A DNA stretch of 54,307 bases from JBMNOU01 sp050943215 (GCA_050943215.1 JBMNOU010000006.1:1-54307); one strand, 5' to 3'; counted from the stretch's first letter, positions 8,025-15,506 are shown. The notes: generated from the letters alone by a model not told the origin. Numbers and translations: made by a program.

Positions 8025-8749
8025 TGATTGCCTCCTCTCACACGATGATCATAATCGCTGTACTCGACCACCTCGCACATCTCTAAGAGCCGGCTTAGCG
8101 TGTGCAATCCATATCCGTGCTTTACTCCGTTTTTTATCTCGCCATCCGCAATCTCGTCCGCAGTCATGTTTGTCGTGATAATCAGCTTCTTTTCTCTCTC
8201 GTATGCCTGATCCACAAAATCCGCCATCAACGACCGGCTTGTCTCCGTGCCCGATTCTTTGCCGATGTCGTTGATTACGATAACCCGCGCCTCGAAAATG
8301 TTATCAATCGCGTCCTCTACATGCCCGTATGAATCATACAGTCTCGTCTGCAGACGTTTCGCGCTTGACACATACGCCAAGTCTCCGCGCTTTGCGAGCT
8401 CGTTGACGATCGCTGCAGCGAGATGGTTTTTACCTATCCCGATTGGACCTGCCAGCATTATCCCCTTGTTGCTTTTACCCTGAGCAAACCGGAGACAAGC
8501 ATCATACGCTTCTTTGTTGTTTTTGTTGACTCGGAAATTGTCAAACGTTGATCCGGAGAACTTCTCACCGAGCCGGCTCTTCGCTGCGTCGATGTAAAAC
8601 CGATCAGCCATCTCTCGAATCATTTTTTCCTTTTCAGCATCGCGCTGAGCTTTGACCCGCTCGTATCCAATCGCGCTGATTCTCTCTGCAAGCCTTTTCT
8701 CTGCGATCTCTAAATTTTTAGCCATCAAACCGCTTACCTGTATTTCCAT
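8021..8749 (-). CDS. dnaC: DnaC/IstB-like AAA+ helicase loader
   Basis: The 242-residue AAA+ ATPase has a Walker A GPIGIGKNHLAAAIVNELAK, with the GKNHL form seen in E. coli DnaC, and a Walker B VIVINDIGKE, then an ITTNM sensor segment. The N terminus is a charged helix (EKRLAERISAIG). It would load the host or phage replicative helicase at the phage origin. The gene before it is a replication initiator, giving the common initiator plus loader pair. Two ATGs follow GGAGG; the second (8749) has the better five-base spacing. Confidence 0.85.
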   Translation of the reverse strand: MEIQVSGLMAKNLEIAEKRLAERISAIGYERVKAQRDAEKEKMIREMADRFYIDAAKSRLGEKFSGSTFDNFRVNKNNKEAYDACLRFAQGKSNKGIMLAGPIGIGKNHLAAAIVNELAKRGDLAYVSSAKRLQTRLYDSYGHVEDAIDNIFEARVIVINDIGKESGTETSRSLMADFVDQAYEREKKLIITTNMTADEIADGEIKNGVKHGYGLHTLSRLLEMCEVVEYSDYDHRVRGGNQ

Positions 8750-9465
8750 CATGACCTCCCAAACCGATATTCTGCCGGCAGCTCTTTGCGAGGAGCCTTG
8801 CCTTTTTTCGCCTGTTCCTCTTTCAACCTGTCAACCACCCAGGACAAAATCGCACGGTAATCGCTTTTGTATGATTTACCCTTCGCGACCTTGTAATTAT
8901 CGAGAATCTCAATCATGCGTTTTGTGCTAGGTTCTCCAAAGCGATCAATGAGTGACATGTATTCGTCATTGGTCATTGAAACGGCCTCGGCATATTTTTG
9001 TTTAAGGGGGGATATAGGGGGGTTATTATCTTTCTTATCCTTCTTACCTTCTTTACTTTCTTTAGTTGTGGTTATCTGTTGGTTATCTGTTGGTTGTTTG
9101 TTGGTTCTTCGTTTGTTGCTTTGCTGGTTGTTTTGCTGGTTATCCTCCATAGCCATATCTTGATAATAACCGTATTTAACTATGGTTATCAGCGTAAACC
9201 TGTTGGTTGTCTTGGTGGTTATTTCGTTGGTTGAAATTAGCTTATTTATAGCACTGCGCACCTGCTGTACTGTCAACCCTGTTTCTTCCGCCAGTTTTTG
9301 CCTTGACGTTATAAGCTGTCCGCGCTTAATCTCCACACCCTGCCACCGCTTGTCCGCATAGTTAGCAGATAGCAACAGATACATCCATAGCCGGGACACA
9401 GGCACATCCTGATACCATTCCCATTTTAATACCGATCTGTGCAGCTTAATGTAACCGCTATCCAT
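8749..9465 (-). CDS. Phage replication initiation protein, DnaD-like with winged helix
   Basis: The 238-residue protein begins MDSGYIKLHRSVLKWEWYQD, the usual start of Clostridial phage replisome-organiser proteins, followed by a winged-helix domain (about 40-100, with SRQKLAEETGLTVQQVRSAI). A low-complexity linker rich in Asn, Gln, Thr and Lys spans about 105-155. The C-terminal helical domain (about 158-230) resembles the DnaD C-terminal region. It probably binds the phage origin and recruits the DnaC-like protein downstream. The start is ATG 9465, ten bases after GGAG, rather than the longer frame. Confidence 0.75.
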   Translation of the reverse strand: MDSGYIKLHRSVLKWEWYQDVPVSRLWMYLLLSANYADKRWQGVEIKRGQLITSRQKLAEETGLTVQQVRSAINKLISTNEITTKTTNRFTLITIVKYGYYQDMAMEDNQQNNQQSNKRRTNKQPTDNQQITTTKESKEGKKDKKDNNPPISPLKQKYAEAVSMTNDEYMSLIDRFGEPSTKRMIEILDNYKVAKGKSYKSDYRAILSWVVDRLKEEQAKKGKAPRKELPAEYRFGRS

Positions 9466-9472
9466 GCCATTA

Positions 9473-9868
9473 TCACTCCTTGATATATTCGATCCCATTT
9501 GCCATATCTACCGGCTTTTGCTTGAGATATCCAAGGATTGCGTCCTTCGCCTCTTCCCATCCCCAGCACACGGCCGTTTTATATCCCTGCTCTGTGAGCC
9601 TCCTAAGCCATTCTTTCTGCGCTGGTGACGGTTTATTCTTACCGTACTTCATCTCGATATAAAGCCCGTGATACGGCCCCCTCGCCACAGGCAGGCATAG
9701 ATCCGGAACGCCTGCCTTGACTCCAGTCATTTTGAGTCTGATCGCCGTTACCTTGTGACGATGCCCTCCATTTGGGATATGGTACAGGCTTTTTAGTTCT
9801 GGATATTTGCATGTTTGCAGCTTCGCCCAATCCATCAGGTATTTTTGCTCAAGCTCTTCGCCCGTCAT
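9473..9868 (-). CDS. VRR-NUC domain nuclease
   Basis: The 131-residue protein is a stand-alone VRR-NUC domain, a PD-(D/E)xK-type nuclease. Visible motifs are E (in MTGEELEQKYL), HIPNGGHR, GVKAGVPDLCLP with the catalytic Asp, and GLYIEMKYGKNKPS with the Glu-x-Lys pair, followed by PAQKEWL. Such phage enzymes may resolve branched replication intermediates. Start ATG 9868 overlaps the upstream stop as ATGA, which is why the longer reading frame is not used. Confidence 0.8.
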   Translation of the reverse strand: MTGEELEQKYLMDWAKLQTCKYPELKSLYHIPNGGHRHKVTAIRLKMTGVKAGVPDLCLPVARGPYHGLYIEMKYGKNKPSPAQKEWLRRLTEQGYKTAVCWGWEEAKDAILGYLKQKPVDMANGIEYIKE

Positions 9869-10005
9869 GATTCGACGATCTCCATTAACTCTTTGATCGC
9901 CTTGGACATCTCTCTGGACGTCCAATCCTCGCAGTCATCATCTACCTCAATGCACGCCTGCTCACAAAGATATCGATAATATTCAACCTGTCTTTCCGTC
10001 GCCAT
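9865..10005 (-). CDS. Small phage protein (46 aa)
   Basis: The product MATERQVEYYRYLCEQACIE... is 46 residues long and helical, starting with a TERQVEYYRYL segment seen at the start of several phage proteins (DUF3072-like, ATxxQ-x-x-Y-x-x-L pattern). GAGGTG lies five bases before ATG 10005. The frame continues upstream, but that part has no start with a ribosome site and spans a hairpin. It is coupled to the nuclease gene. Confidence 0.5.
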   Translation of the reverse strand: MATERQVEYYRYLCEQACIEVDDDCEDWTSREMSKAIKELMEIVES

Positions 10006-10025
10006 ATCACACCTCACAAGATTTT

Positions 10026-10046
10026 CGGGGCGTCCGGCTCGCCCCG
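10026..10046. repeat. Short inverted repeat upstream of the 46-aa gene
   Basis: CGGGGCG and CGCCCCG form a perfect 7-bp stem with a 7-base loop in the gap (10006-10142) after the SSB gene. There is no U-run on either strand, so it does not look like an intrinsic terminator. It may stabilise the SSB message end or be a protein site. Otherwise the 137-bp gap shows nothing recognisable. Confidence 0.5.
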
Positions 10047-10142
10047 TGCACAATAATTCAGAAAGCCCCAATGTAGGGAATACCTTTCTTTTAATATTTT
10101 TTGCCGGATAAGCTTTAGTCAAATTACCGGCACAAAGCCCTC

Positions 10143-10547
10143 CTAGAACGGCATCTGCTCGTCGTCAAGCGGTTCAAAATCACCGTCATACTCATCCATG
10201 CCTATATTATCCACCTCTGCCTGCCTCGAGCTCTCCTGTCCTTTTGGCGTCAAAAACTCCACATTTTCAGCGTGCAGCTCCGTAACATAGCGCTTATTGC
10301 CGTCTCGGTCCTCATAATCGCGTATCTGTATCATACCCTCAGCCAGCGCCTTGCGCCCTTTCGCCAAATACTTCGCGCAGTTATCAGCCAGGCCTCGCCA
10401 TGTCACCACGGGAATGAAATCCGTCTTGTCCTCTTTCGTCCTGGGCCTCTTGACAGCAAGCGTGAACGTACACACAGATATGCCTCTCGCCGTCGTCCTA
10501 AGCTCCGGATCCCTTGTTAAATTGCCTGTTATAATCGCTCTATTCAT
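10143..10547 (-). CDS. ssb: Single-stranded DNA-binding protein
   Basis: The 134-residue protein starts MNRAIITGNLTRDPELRTTARG and keeps the OB-fold pattern, including VVTWRGLADNCAKYLAKG. It ends in the acidic tail DDEQMPF, matching the consensus DDDIPF tip that recruits partner proteins. Phage SSBs protect replication forks and work with RecT-type annealing proteins, which are encoded further upstream in the same operon. Start overlaps the upstream stop by four bases. Confidence 0.93.
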   Translation of the reverse strand: MNRAIITGNLTRDPELRTTARGISVCTFTLAVKRPRTKEDKTDFIPVVTWRGLADNCAKYLAKGRKALAEGMIQIRDYEDRDGNKRYVTELHAENVEFLTPKGQESSRQAEVDNIGMDEYDGDFEPLDDEQMPF

Positions 10548-10852
10548 TTGTTCGCCTCCTCAAAATCCTTGCTCACCTTCCTCATCAGCTTATCGAGTGA
10601 TGGCATTTCCGGCTCAAGACCAAGAGCATATTCCATCTGTTCAATCTGCTTAAACGCTTTGATCAGATTCTTAACCTCACCCTGGCACATACGCAGCGCG
10701 TCGATGATTTCATCGTATATATCTCCGGCTCCCGTCTCTCCACTAAGTTCCGCAATATCATAATTGATCGCTGCGCGTAGCACATATGCAATATACCGAG
10801 GCGTAGCCTGCTCTGCTAAATAATCCCCTTTTCTGACTCTGTGATCCTTCAT
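10544..10852 (-). CDS. Hypothetical phage protein (102 aa)
   Basis: The 102-residue acidic helical protein has no motif I can name. Likely helices span YIAYVLRAAINYDIAEL and the segment from YDEIIDALRM to the C terminus. It lies in the early operon directly before ssb, with a four-base overlap, and its start is preceded by GAGGACGA. The coupling to ssb suggests a role in replication or recombination, but this is inference only. Confidence 0.5.
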   Translation of the reverse strand: MKDHRVRKGDYLAEQATPRYIAYVLRAAINYDIAELSGETGAGDIYDEIIDALRMCQGEVKNLIKAFKQIEQMEYALGLEPEMPSLDKLMRKVSKDFEEANK

Positions 10853-11091
10853 TCGTCCTCACCATCCTTTATAAATGCCGCGATGGTGGATGGCTGTGCT
10901 TTCGGTTTTCTGACCAAATCCAGCTCCTCCAGGTCAGGAGAAAAAAGGCGTAGTTTATTCGCATAATATTCTTTATCGCGCTGTATATCGCCATATTCCG
11001 TCAAGTCTGCTCGATCGCTTTTAAGCATCATCGCCTCATATGCAATCACCTCGTTTAGCATCTTTCTGTAATATCCGCTCTTTTGTGCCAT
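10849..11091 (-). CDS. Hypothetical phage protein (80 aa)
   Basis: The product begins MAQKSGYYRKMLNEVIAYE and is helical and charged. Function is not recognised. ATG 11091 is chosen because GGGGAT lies eight bases upstream; the longer frame would run into the preceding gene. It overlaps the next gene by four bases. Confidence 0.5.
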   Translation of the reverse strand: MAQKSGYYRKMLNEVIAYEAMMLKSDRADLTEYGDIQRDKEYYANKLRLFSPDLEELDLVRKPKAQPSTIAAFIKDGEDE

Positions 11092-11093
11092 GT

Positions 11094-11285
11094 TCAAATA
11101 TCCCCACTTTCGTTTGTTTTGTTTGCAACGCAGTCCTCTATCGAGCATTCGTCAGCATGGCAGCAGTTAAAATCGCTGCACTTTATTTTGATTTTCGTAC
11201 TCACACATTTTCTCGTGCATAGCATACAGATATCATCTGCCTCCTGTATCTCCTGGCGTACATCATCACAGATCGGTTTCATCAT
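11094..11285 (-). CDS. Cys-rich small phage protein (63 aa)
   Basis: The product carries nine cysteines in 63 residues, including CMLCTRKC and CCHADEC, enough for two small metal-binding knuckles. It starts in an ATGA overlap with the upstream gene, behind GAGGAGG. Function is unknown. It is the first of three consecutive Cys-rich small genes. Confidence 0.5.
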   Translation of the reverse strand: MMKPICDDVRQEIQEADDICMLCTRKCVSTKIKIKCSDFNCCHADECSIEDCVANKTNESGDI

Positions 11286-11449
11286 TTCGCCTCCTCAATC
11301 CTAGCCTCGTATCCATACCTCCGCCGGCCGCAGCACTCGCACGTGATCTTGACGTTCTTGCCTATGCTCCGGAGTGTGATCTTAACGGATCCGTGTCTTA
11401 GCTGCCTTATCCATTCTGCGCATGGCCGACATAACATCCTTGTTCCCAT
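11282..11449 (-). CDS. Zinc-finger-like small phage protein (55 aa)
   Basis: The product starts MGTRMLCRPCAEWIRQL and has CRPC near the start and CECCGRRR near the end, a pattern of one zinc finger around a basic strand. ATG 11449 has GGAG seven bases upstream. This start lies inside the preceding gene in another frame, giving a 68-base overlap, unusually long even for this operon. Function is unknown. Confidence 0.5.
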   Translation of the reverse strand: MGTRMLCRPCAEWIRQLRHGSVKITLRSIGKNVKITCECCGRRRYGYEARIEEAK

Positions 11450-11675
11450 CGCTTGTCTCCTCATAGCAGTACTTAAGCCATCCGGCATGAGGACAGACTC
11501 TCTCATAGTCCGGATTCTCGCAGTACAAACTAATGTGTTGATTTTTCTCTTCGGGTGACTGGAATTTGTGCATACAGATCGTATGCCCGAGATTACCCTC
11601 GCAACTGATTGATTGCCGCGCGTCGTGGATAAAGAACGGGCATACGACCGTGACGTTAGATGTTACGTTGCTCAA
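11382..11675 (-). CDS. Cys-rich phage protein, CPFF family
   Basis: The product of about 97 residues has VVCPFFIHDARQSISCEGNL near the start and then LYCENPDYERVCPHAGWLKYCYE. This spacing of Cys residues around CPFF and CEG is shared by a family of Clostridial phage proteins without known function. A TTG at 11675, eight bases after AAGGGG, is the likeliest start; a GTG three codons upstream sits too close to that site. It overlaps the next gene out of frame. Confidence 0.5.
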   Translation of the reverse strand: MSNVTSNVTVVCPFFIHDARQSISCEGNLGHTICMHKFQSPEEKNQHISLYCENPDYERVCPHAGWLKYCYEETSDGNKDVMSAMRRMDKAAKTRIR

Positions 11676-11687
11676 CGCAATCACCCC

Positions 11688-11999
11688 TTACTCCGCATAC
11701 TTACTATCTTCTTTGCCTTGACGCCACACTGATCTACAGTGTTCATGCGCAAGCTGCATCTGCCTATACCGCTGATACGCCCAGTTATATAGATCGCTCT
11801 TGCTAACATGCTTTATATCAGCAATCTTGCGCGCATTAGAGGCTATCTCCACCCAGCGCTGAGCGATGTACCAGCATTGTTTTGTGAGCCTATATGCTGT
11901 CTCGTAGTCCTCAGACTTGAGCATCAAATACGCTGTCGCAACAGTCTGATACTGTTCGCTATCCTCGGGCAGCAGCTCATCAAACTGACTTTCGCACAT
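11688..11999 (-). CDS. Hypothetical phage protein (103 aa)
   Basis: The product MCESQFDELLPEDSEQYQTV... is helical, rich in Tyr, Gln and Arg towards the C terminus. No domain is recognised. ATG 11999 follows GGAGG by six bases, and the gene start overlaps the end of the MBL-fold gene by 20 bases. Confidence 0.5.
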   Translation of the reverse strand: MCESQFDELLPEDSEQYQTVATAYLMLKSEDYETAYRLTKQCWYIAQRWVEIASNARKIADIKHVSKSDLYNWAYQRYRQMQLAHEHCRSVWRQGKEDSKYAE

Positions 12000-12642
12000 C
12001 ATATACCTCCAGATTCTCATGGACATGCATCAGTTTGTACTCGCTTGCTGGGCCTGCGTTTGCCATGATATAGTCAGTGGCCTTTTTGAGCGATAAATGA
12101 TTTTCTCTCGCTTTGAGCTCGTAAATATAGTCAACATCGTCTGCGATTTTTTTCTCAATTCTCTGCTCGATTTCGCAATCCTCATAATTAGCCTCAATAA
12201 GATAGAGATCAAAGTTCGGTGCAGAAAAATCGATTCGGCATGTATCCGTTGCGTACATCATGCTTTTGTCATTGATCTGCACCTTATATCCGCAATTCGG
12301 CACATCGTGGTAGAGCTGAAAAGCCTCGACGATACAAAACGAATATTTATAGGTCTTATTAAGCGTAAGCACATCGACGTTCCCCTTACTAACTCCACAC
12401 TCAACCAGCGGTTTTACAAGCCATTCGCAGCACCCAAAACGCAGCGCAGGGCGTTCGTTTGCCATCCTACGGACCGTTGAACGTTTGAAATGATCTCCGT
12501 GGATATGTGTTAGTAAAACGATCCGCAAGTCTTTAATATGATTCTTTAAGCTCTTGTAGGAAACACCGCAATCAATGAGTATCGCATCCTCTATAATCAC
12601 GGCATTTCCTTTCGAGCCGGATGCAATGATCCTATATTTCAT
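11980..12642 (-). CDS. Metallo-beta-lactamase-fold hydrolase of the RecT module
   Basis: The 220-residue protein starts MKYRIIASGSKGNAVIIED and has the metal motif LLTHIHGDH, with later ligands in VEAFQLYHD, MYATDTC and RENHLS. The SGSKGN start and the overall pattern are close to YycJ/WalJ-type proteins, which are 5' exonuclease-like MBL enzymes. In Listeria and Clostridium phages such genes stand next to recT and no lambda-type or YqaJ exonuclease is present here. It may therefore provide resected ends for RecT. It overlaps recT by 11 bases. Confidence 0.75.
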   Translation of the reverse strand: MKYRIIASGSKGNAVIIEDAILIDCGVSYKSLKNHIKDLRIVLLTHIHGDHFKRSTVRRMANERPALRFGCCEWLVKPLVECGVSKGNVDVLTLNKTYKYSFCIVEAFQLYHDVPNCGYKVQINDKSMMYATDTCRIDFSAPNFDLYLIEANYEDCEIEQRIEKKIADDVDYIYELKARENHLSLKKATDYIMANAGPASEYKLMHVHENLEVYDVRKSV

Positions 12643-13324
12643 CTAGCGTAACCTTGCCTTTTGATTTGCCCAATGCCTTTATATCGTTTTGCCGTTCATC
12701 CAGATCAGTGCCGGTTGTGTTGATAACCTCTGCGTCAATAGGCTCACCCTCAACGTTCATACCCCCTAGTTCATCAGCAAATGCCTCCCTGAGAGCTCTT
12801 ACCTTTGCTACCTTTTCAACCATCGTAGCGCCCTTTTTATCCCAATTTGTATTGAGGCGTCCGTCTTTCTTTCTGCCGGCAACTTCGTCAAACGCGACAC
12901 TCATGTATTCAGGATATGTCCGGTCTTTACGGTATACTCTCGCCCATCCACCGACAAGCTCCTCGCCAGGTAATACCAAACATCCTGGCCGTTCGATTAT
13001 CTTGCCTTCTTTATCCAGCACTATGACACCTGTTTCCTTGCCGTCATATTGCGGATGCAGTATTGCACGTTTGATAAACACTTCCTTGGCGACAACGATC
13101 TGAGCCGGTTCATTACCGTACTTAATGCAATATGCCTCTTTTAAGAAAGGATTCAGTTGCCTTGCTTTGCAAAGCTCAGTGAAAAATTTAAATTCCTGGA
13201 CCGTTATTTTTGAATCTGTGCCGACGATGTACTTCTGAACAATACTCGGCGTAAGCAGGATCTTGCAGTTGTCGACTGCAAACTCCACGGCCAGCTCTTT
13301 GCTTTCCTTGACTGTTTCATTCAT
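12632..13324 (-). CDS. recT: RecT/Bet-family single-strand annealing protein
   Basis: The 230-residue protein matches the phage Bet/RecT family: FFTELCKARQLNPFLKEAYC in the N-terminal third, then QIVVAKEVFIKRAILHPQYDG and GGWARVYRKDRTYP, and KVRALREAFADELGG near the end of the core. It anneals single strands during phage recombination. ATG follows GGAGG by eight bases; that site lies inside the last codons of DUF1351, an eight-base overlap. Confidence 0.85.
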   Translation of the reverse strand: MNETVKESKELAVEFAVDNCKILLTPSIVQKYIVGTDSKITVQEFKFFTELCKARQLNPFLKEAYCIKYGNEPAQIVVAKEVFIKRAILHPQYDGKETGVIVLDKEGKIIERPGCLVLPGEELVGGWARVYRKDRTYPEYMSVAFDEVAGRKKDGRLNTNWDKKGATMVEKVAKVRALREAFADELGGMNVEGEPIDAEVINTTGTDLDERQNDIKALGKSKGKVTLDEI

Positions 13325-14150
13325 ATTTGTATCCTCCTTCGATCAGAAAGCTTTTCAGCGCCTTAAGCTTTGACAGCGGCGCGGTCACGCTAAACTCAAG
13401 CGTGAGCACCGGATCCTCTTCCTCTATATCACATGTCTGCTCGACAGGTGCCGTTTCCATGACGATCTGCTCGACTTTCTCGGCAGCCTCGGTCTGCTGC
13501 GCTTTGACCTGTTCGCGCGCTGTACGCTCTTCTTGCTCTTGCATCATCGCGTTATGACGCTCTGCAATCGTTGTAATCGCCTGTGATGCGTTCAGCGTTT
13601 TTTTATACTCGACCATGATCTCGTCCTTGTTGGCCTGTGTCTCGATCATCGCGATATCACTCTCGACTTGATTGATAAACGTTTTCGACTGATCCTTGAG
13701 CGACTTCATGCTGGCCGATAAATTGATCTTTATGCCGGCGCGCTCAATATTGAGAAAATCAATATTTTTGCTGATTGCATATTCATTGAAAAACTGCACC
13801 AGCTCGATCTCTTTTTCTTTTTTAAGGCCGTACTCAACCTCGTTGATCTTCGCAACCAAAACCTCGTCGGCAGATTTAAACTTCTCGCTGATATATTTTT
13901 TATATGCCTCCTCGAACTTGTTATACGGTGCAGCAATCGCGTTTTTAACCTCTTTACGCTTTTCCTCAAGCTCTGCAAACTCTTTCCTAATTTCAGCACG
14001 GACCTTTTTTGCATCCTTCACCGTATCCTCAGTCACGGCCAGCGCTTTTACGTATTTGACCTTTTCATCGATCTCATCACTGAGTGTCTTTAGCCGTTCC
14101 TCGATAATCGGGAGCTGTTTGATAATGATGAGCTGTTTGTTTTCGCTCAT
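13317..14150 (-). CDS. DUF1351 phage recombination accessory protein
   Basis: The 277-residue protein is mainly coiled coil (about 10-130 and 150-210), with KSLKDQSKTFINQVESDIAMI in the middle. DUF1351 proteins sit next to recT in many Firmicute phages; their role is unknown, probably in recombination. ATG 14150 is used because GGAG lies nearby and the preceding gene ends in an ATGA overlap there. Confidence 0.75.
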   Translation of the reverse strand: MSENKQLIIIKQLPIIEERLKTLSDEIDEKVKYVKALAVTEDTVKDAKKVRAEIRKEFAELEEKRKEVKNAIAAPYNKFEEAYKKYISEKFKSADEVLVAKINEVEYGLKKEKEIELVQFFNEYAISKNIDFLNIERAGIKINLSASMKSLKDQSKTFINQVESDIAMIETQANKDEIMVEYKKTLNASQAITTIAERHNAMMQEQEERTAREQVKAQQTEAAEKVEQIVMETAPVEQTCDIEEEDPVLTLEFSVTAPLSKLKALKSFLIEGGYKYE

Positions 14151-14413
14151 AGTGCCTCTCCTCTCTTTGATAATCTCCAACATGTAACTCGGCGCCCTGT
14201 TATCGGATCATAGACCACGCCGGCCTCCGTTAAATATCCATCCTGCACAAGCTCTGTGATTCTCGGCCTGACAGCGTTCATATCTGCAAACCCGAGCTTT
14301 CCGGCGATCTCTCTCGCCGTCATATCGCCCTCCCATGCACCGAGGATCATCATCTGTCTAGTGCGCTTGTCCGTCTTTTCGTGACTTTCTCGCCTCGTGA
14401 CCTCTGTCAGCAT
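14147..14413 (-). CDS. Winged-helix DNA-binding protein
   Basis: The 88-residue protein shows a winged-helix pattern: MTAREIAGKLGFADMNAVRPRI as helices 2 and 3, then ELVQDGYL, a wing TEAGVVYDPITGRRVT and the closing strand CWRLSKRGEAL. This MarR/phage-type fold probably binds DNA as a regulator or replication accessory. It ends at an ATGA overlap with DUF1351. Confidence 0.6.
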   Translation of the reverse strand: MLTEVTRRESHEKTDKRTRQMMILGAWEGDMTAREIAGKLGFADMNAVRPRITELVQDGYLTEAGVVYDPITGRRVTCWRLSKRGEAL

Positions 14414-14474
14414 TGCTTTTTCACATCCTTTCCGGTATAATGTGCGTGTAAGTATTTTTCAGCGCTCTCGGGCG

Positions 14475-14750
14475 CTATTTTTTTGTCAGCACCTTGTCGA
14501 GCAATTCGCGTCCGCAGCGTTCGCAAATCGACTCTCCCCTGACCGATAGCAAATTCTCTTTTGTTCCGCAGATTTTACATTTAGGCTTCAAGGCTTTGAT
14601 CACGAAAGTTTCTGCGTCGGGATGATAGATTTCAACGTCTGCGTTTTCAAACTGATACTCGTTCCCGTACTCTTTCCGCATTGCGACTGGAAAAACGATC
14701 TGTCCTTTGCTCGTCGCTCTGCCTTTAACGGACTCACCTAAATTTTTCAT
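14475..14750 (-). CDS. SpoVT/AbrB-like swapped-hairpin domain with zinc ribbon
   Basis: The 91-residue protein has an N-terminal AbrB/MazE-type strand-loop (VKGRATSKGQIVFPVAMRKE, residues about 8-27), followed by FVIKALKPKC and a C-terminal zinc ribbon, CKICGTKENLLSVRGESICERCG, where the knuckles CKIC and CERC bind Zn. AbrB-like proteins bind DNA as transition-state regulators or antitoxins. No toxin gene is beside it. ATG 14750 follows GGAG by eight bases. Confidence 0.65.
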   Translation of the reverse strand: MKNLGESVKGRATSKGQIVFPVAMRKEYGNEYQFENADVEIYHPDAETFVIKALKPKCKICGTKENLLSVRGESICERCGRELLDKVLTKK

Positions 14751-14871
14751 ACTGTTTTCTCCTTTGTGGTTTGTTATTGATGTGCTCCATGATTCCAATG
14801 CCGGCCACGGTAACCGTCAGGCCGACGGATCCAAAGATTAGCCAATAAAGCGCTGTAGATAAAGCGTACAT
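14734..14871 (-). CDS. Small single-span membrane protein of the prophage (45 aa)
   Basis: A 45-codon frame starts MYALSTALYWLIFGSVGLTV and continues into TVAGIGIMEHINN, a single membrane span of about 22 residues followed by a basic tail (KPQRRKQ). It begins two bases after the stop of the upstream HTH gene, with GGAGG 11 bases before ATG, and overlaps the AbrB-like gene by 17 bases in another frame. It fits the reading order of the operon. Function is unknown. Confidence 0.5.
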   Translation of the reverse strand: MYALSTALYWLIFGSVGLTVTVAGIGIMEHINNKPQRRKQYEKFR

Positions 14872-14873
14872 TT

Positions 14874-15125
14874 TTACGACATCCTCCTTTCCCCGTATTT
14901 AACAATCTCTAAAACTTCACTATCGGAAAAATGCAACTCGCGCGCCAATATCCTTAAATACCCAAGCGTTATTACACTAGGGTTTTTTCGCCAATTATGA
15001 ATGGTAGGACGACTAACATTGATTTTTTTTGCAAGAGCCGTGATACTGATATCCTCGGCATCGATGCTTCCACCCATTGCCCGTAAAAAGGCTTTGTCAC
15101 GCTTGTCCTTGAATTTTTTAGCCAT
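14874..15125 (-). CDS. Helix-turn-helix regulator of the early operon
   Basis: The 83-residue protein has a clear HTH: ITALAKKINVSRPTIHNWRK (about residues 28-47), then the third and fourth helices LGYLRILARELHFSDSEVLEI. The N terminus is very basic. It is the second gene after the rightward-facing immunity switch on this strand, behind a Cro-like gene, so it probably sets early gene expression. Confidence 0.65.
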   Translation of the reverse strand: MAKKFKDKRDKAFLRAMGGSIDAEDISITALAKKINVSRPTIHNWRKNPSVITLGYLRILARELHFSDSEVLEIVKYGERRMS

Positions 15126-15167
15126 GATCCACCGCCCGTTTCATATAGGTTTACGTTCTGTGTACTT

Positions 15168-15368
15168 TTATGAGAAAAAAATTTCTTCAACCGTTTTCCC
15201 ATAAAAATGCGCAAGAGAAATCTTTATTTCGTCTCTCGGTATTCTTAGGCCGTTTTCATAGTTAGATAGTGCTGATGGTGTGATGTTTACTGCTCTTGAC
15301 ACTTCAATGCGTGGTCTTTTGCCACGTAGTTCCAATAATTTCTGACCAATAATAGATGCGTCCGGCAT
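15168..15368 (-). CDS. Cro-like XRE-family regulator
   Basis: The 66-residue protein is one HTH_3 domain: LLELRGKRPRIEVSRAVNIT, then the recognition helix PSALSNYENGLRIPRD and a final helix pair ending VEEIFFS. It is the first gene of the minus-strand early operon, divergent from the repressor at 15507, the usual place of Cro. AGGAGG precedes ATG by eight bases. It likely competes with the repressor for the shared operator region. Confidence 0.75.
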   Translation of the reverse strand: MPDASIIGQKLLELRGKRPRIEVSRAVNITPSALSNYENGLRIPRDEIKISLAHFYGKTVEEIFFS

Positions 15369-15410
15369 GGTAAAAGCCTCCTAAAAAATTTACGATGTGT
15401 GTACATTCAT

Positions 15411-15439
15411 AATATACCATCGCGACTCTATCATGTCAA
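15411..15439 (-). promoter_or_regulatory. Early promoter (sigma-A type) of the prophage
   Basis: On the minus strand a consensus -35 TTGACA (15434-15439) and -10 TATATT (15411-15416) are 17 bases apart. Transcription would start near 15404 and run into the Cro-like gene at 15368. Confidence 0.7.
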
Positions 15440-15464
15440 CACATATTGTAAACATTTTTCTTGC

Positions 15465-15489
15465 ATAATAACACATTCTGTGTTATTAT
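15465..15489. promoter_or_regulatory. Palindromic operator between repressor and Cro-like genes
   Basis: ATAATAACAC and GTGTTATTAT form a perfect 10-bp inverted repeat with a 5-base spacer (ATTCT). It lies 18 bases before the repressor ATG, over its likely promoter. A further half site AACACAT (15438-15444) touches the -35 of the early promoter. The site fits a dimeric XRE repressor. Confidence 0.7.
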
Positions 15490-15506
15490 TATTCTCGAGG
15501 TGTTGT

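Noticed and set aside
14461..14481. AGCGC/GCGCT hairpin followed by ATTTTTTT on the plus strand
   Set aside because: It overlaps the end of a minus-strand gene, and no plus-strand transcript upstream needs a terminator; the stem is only five base pairs. Probably coincidental.
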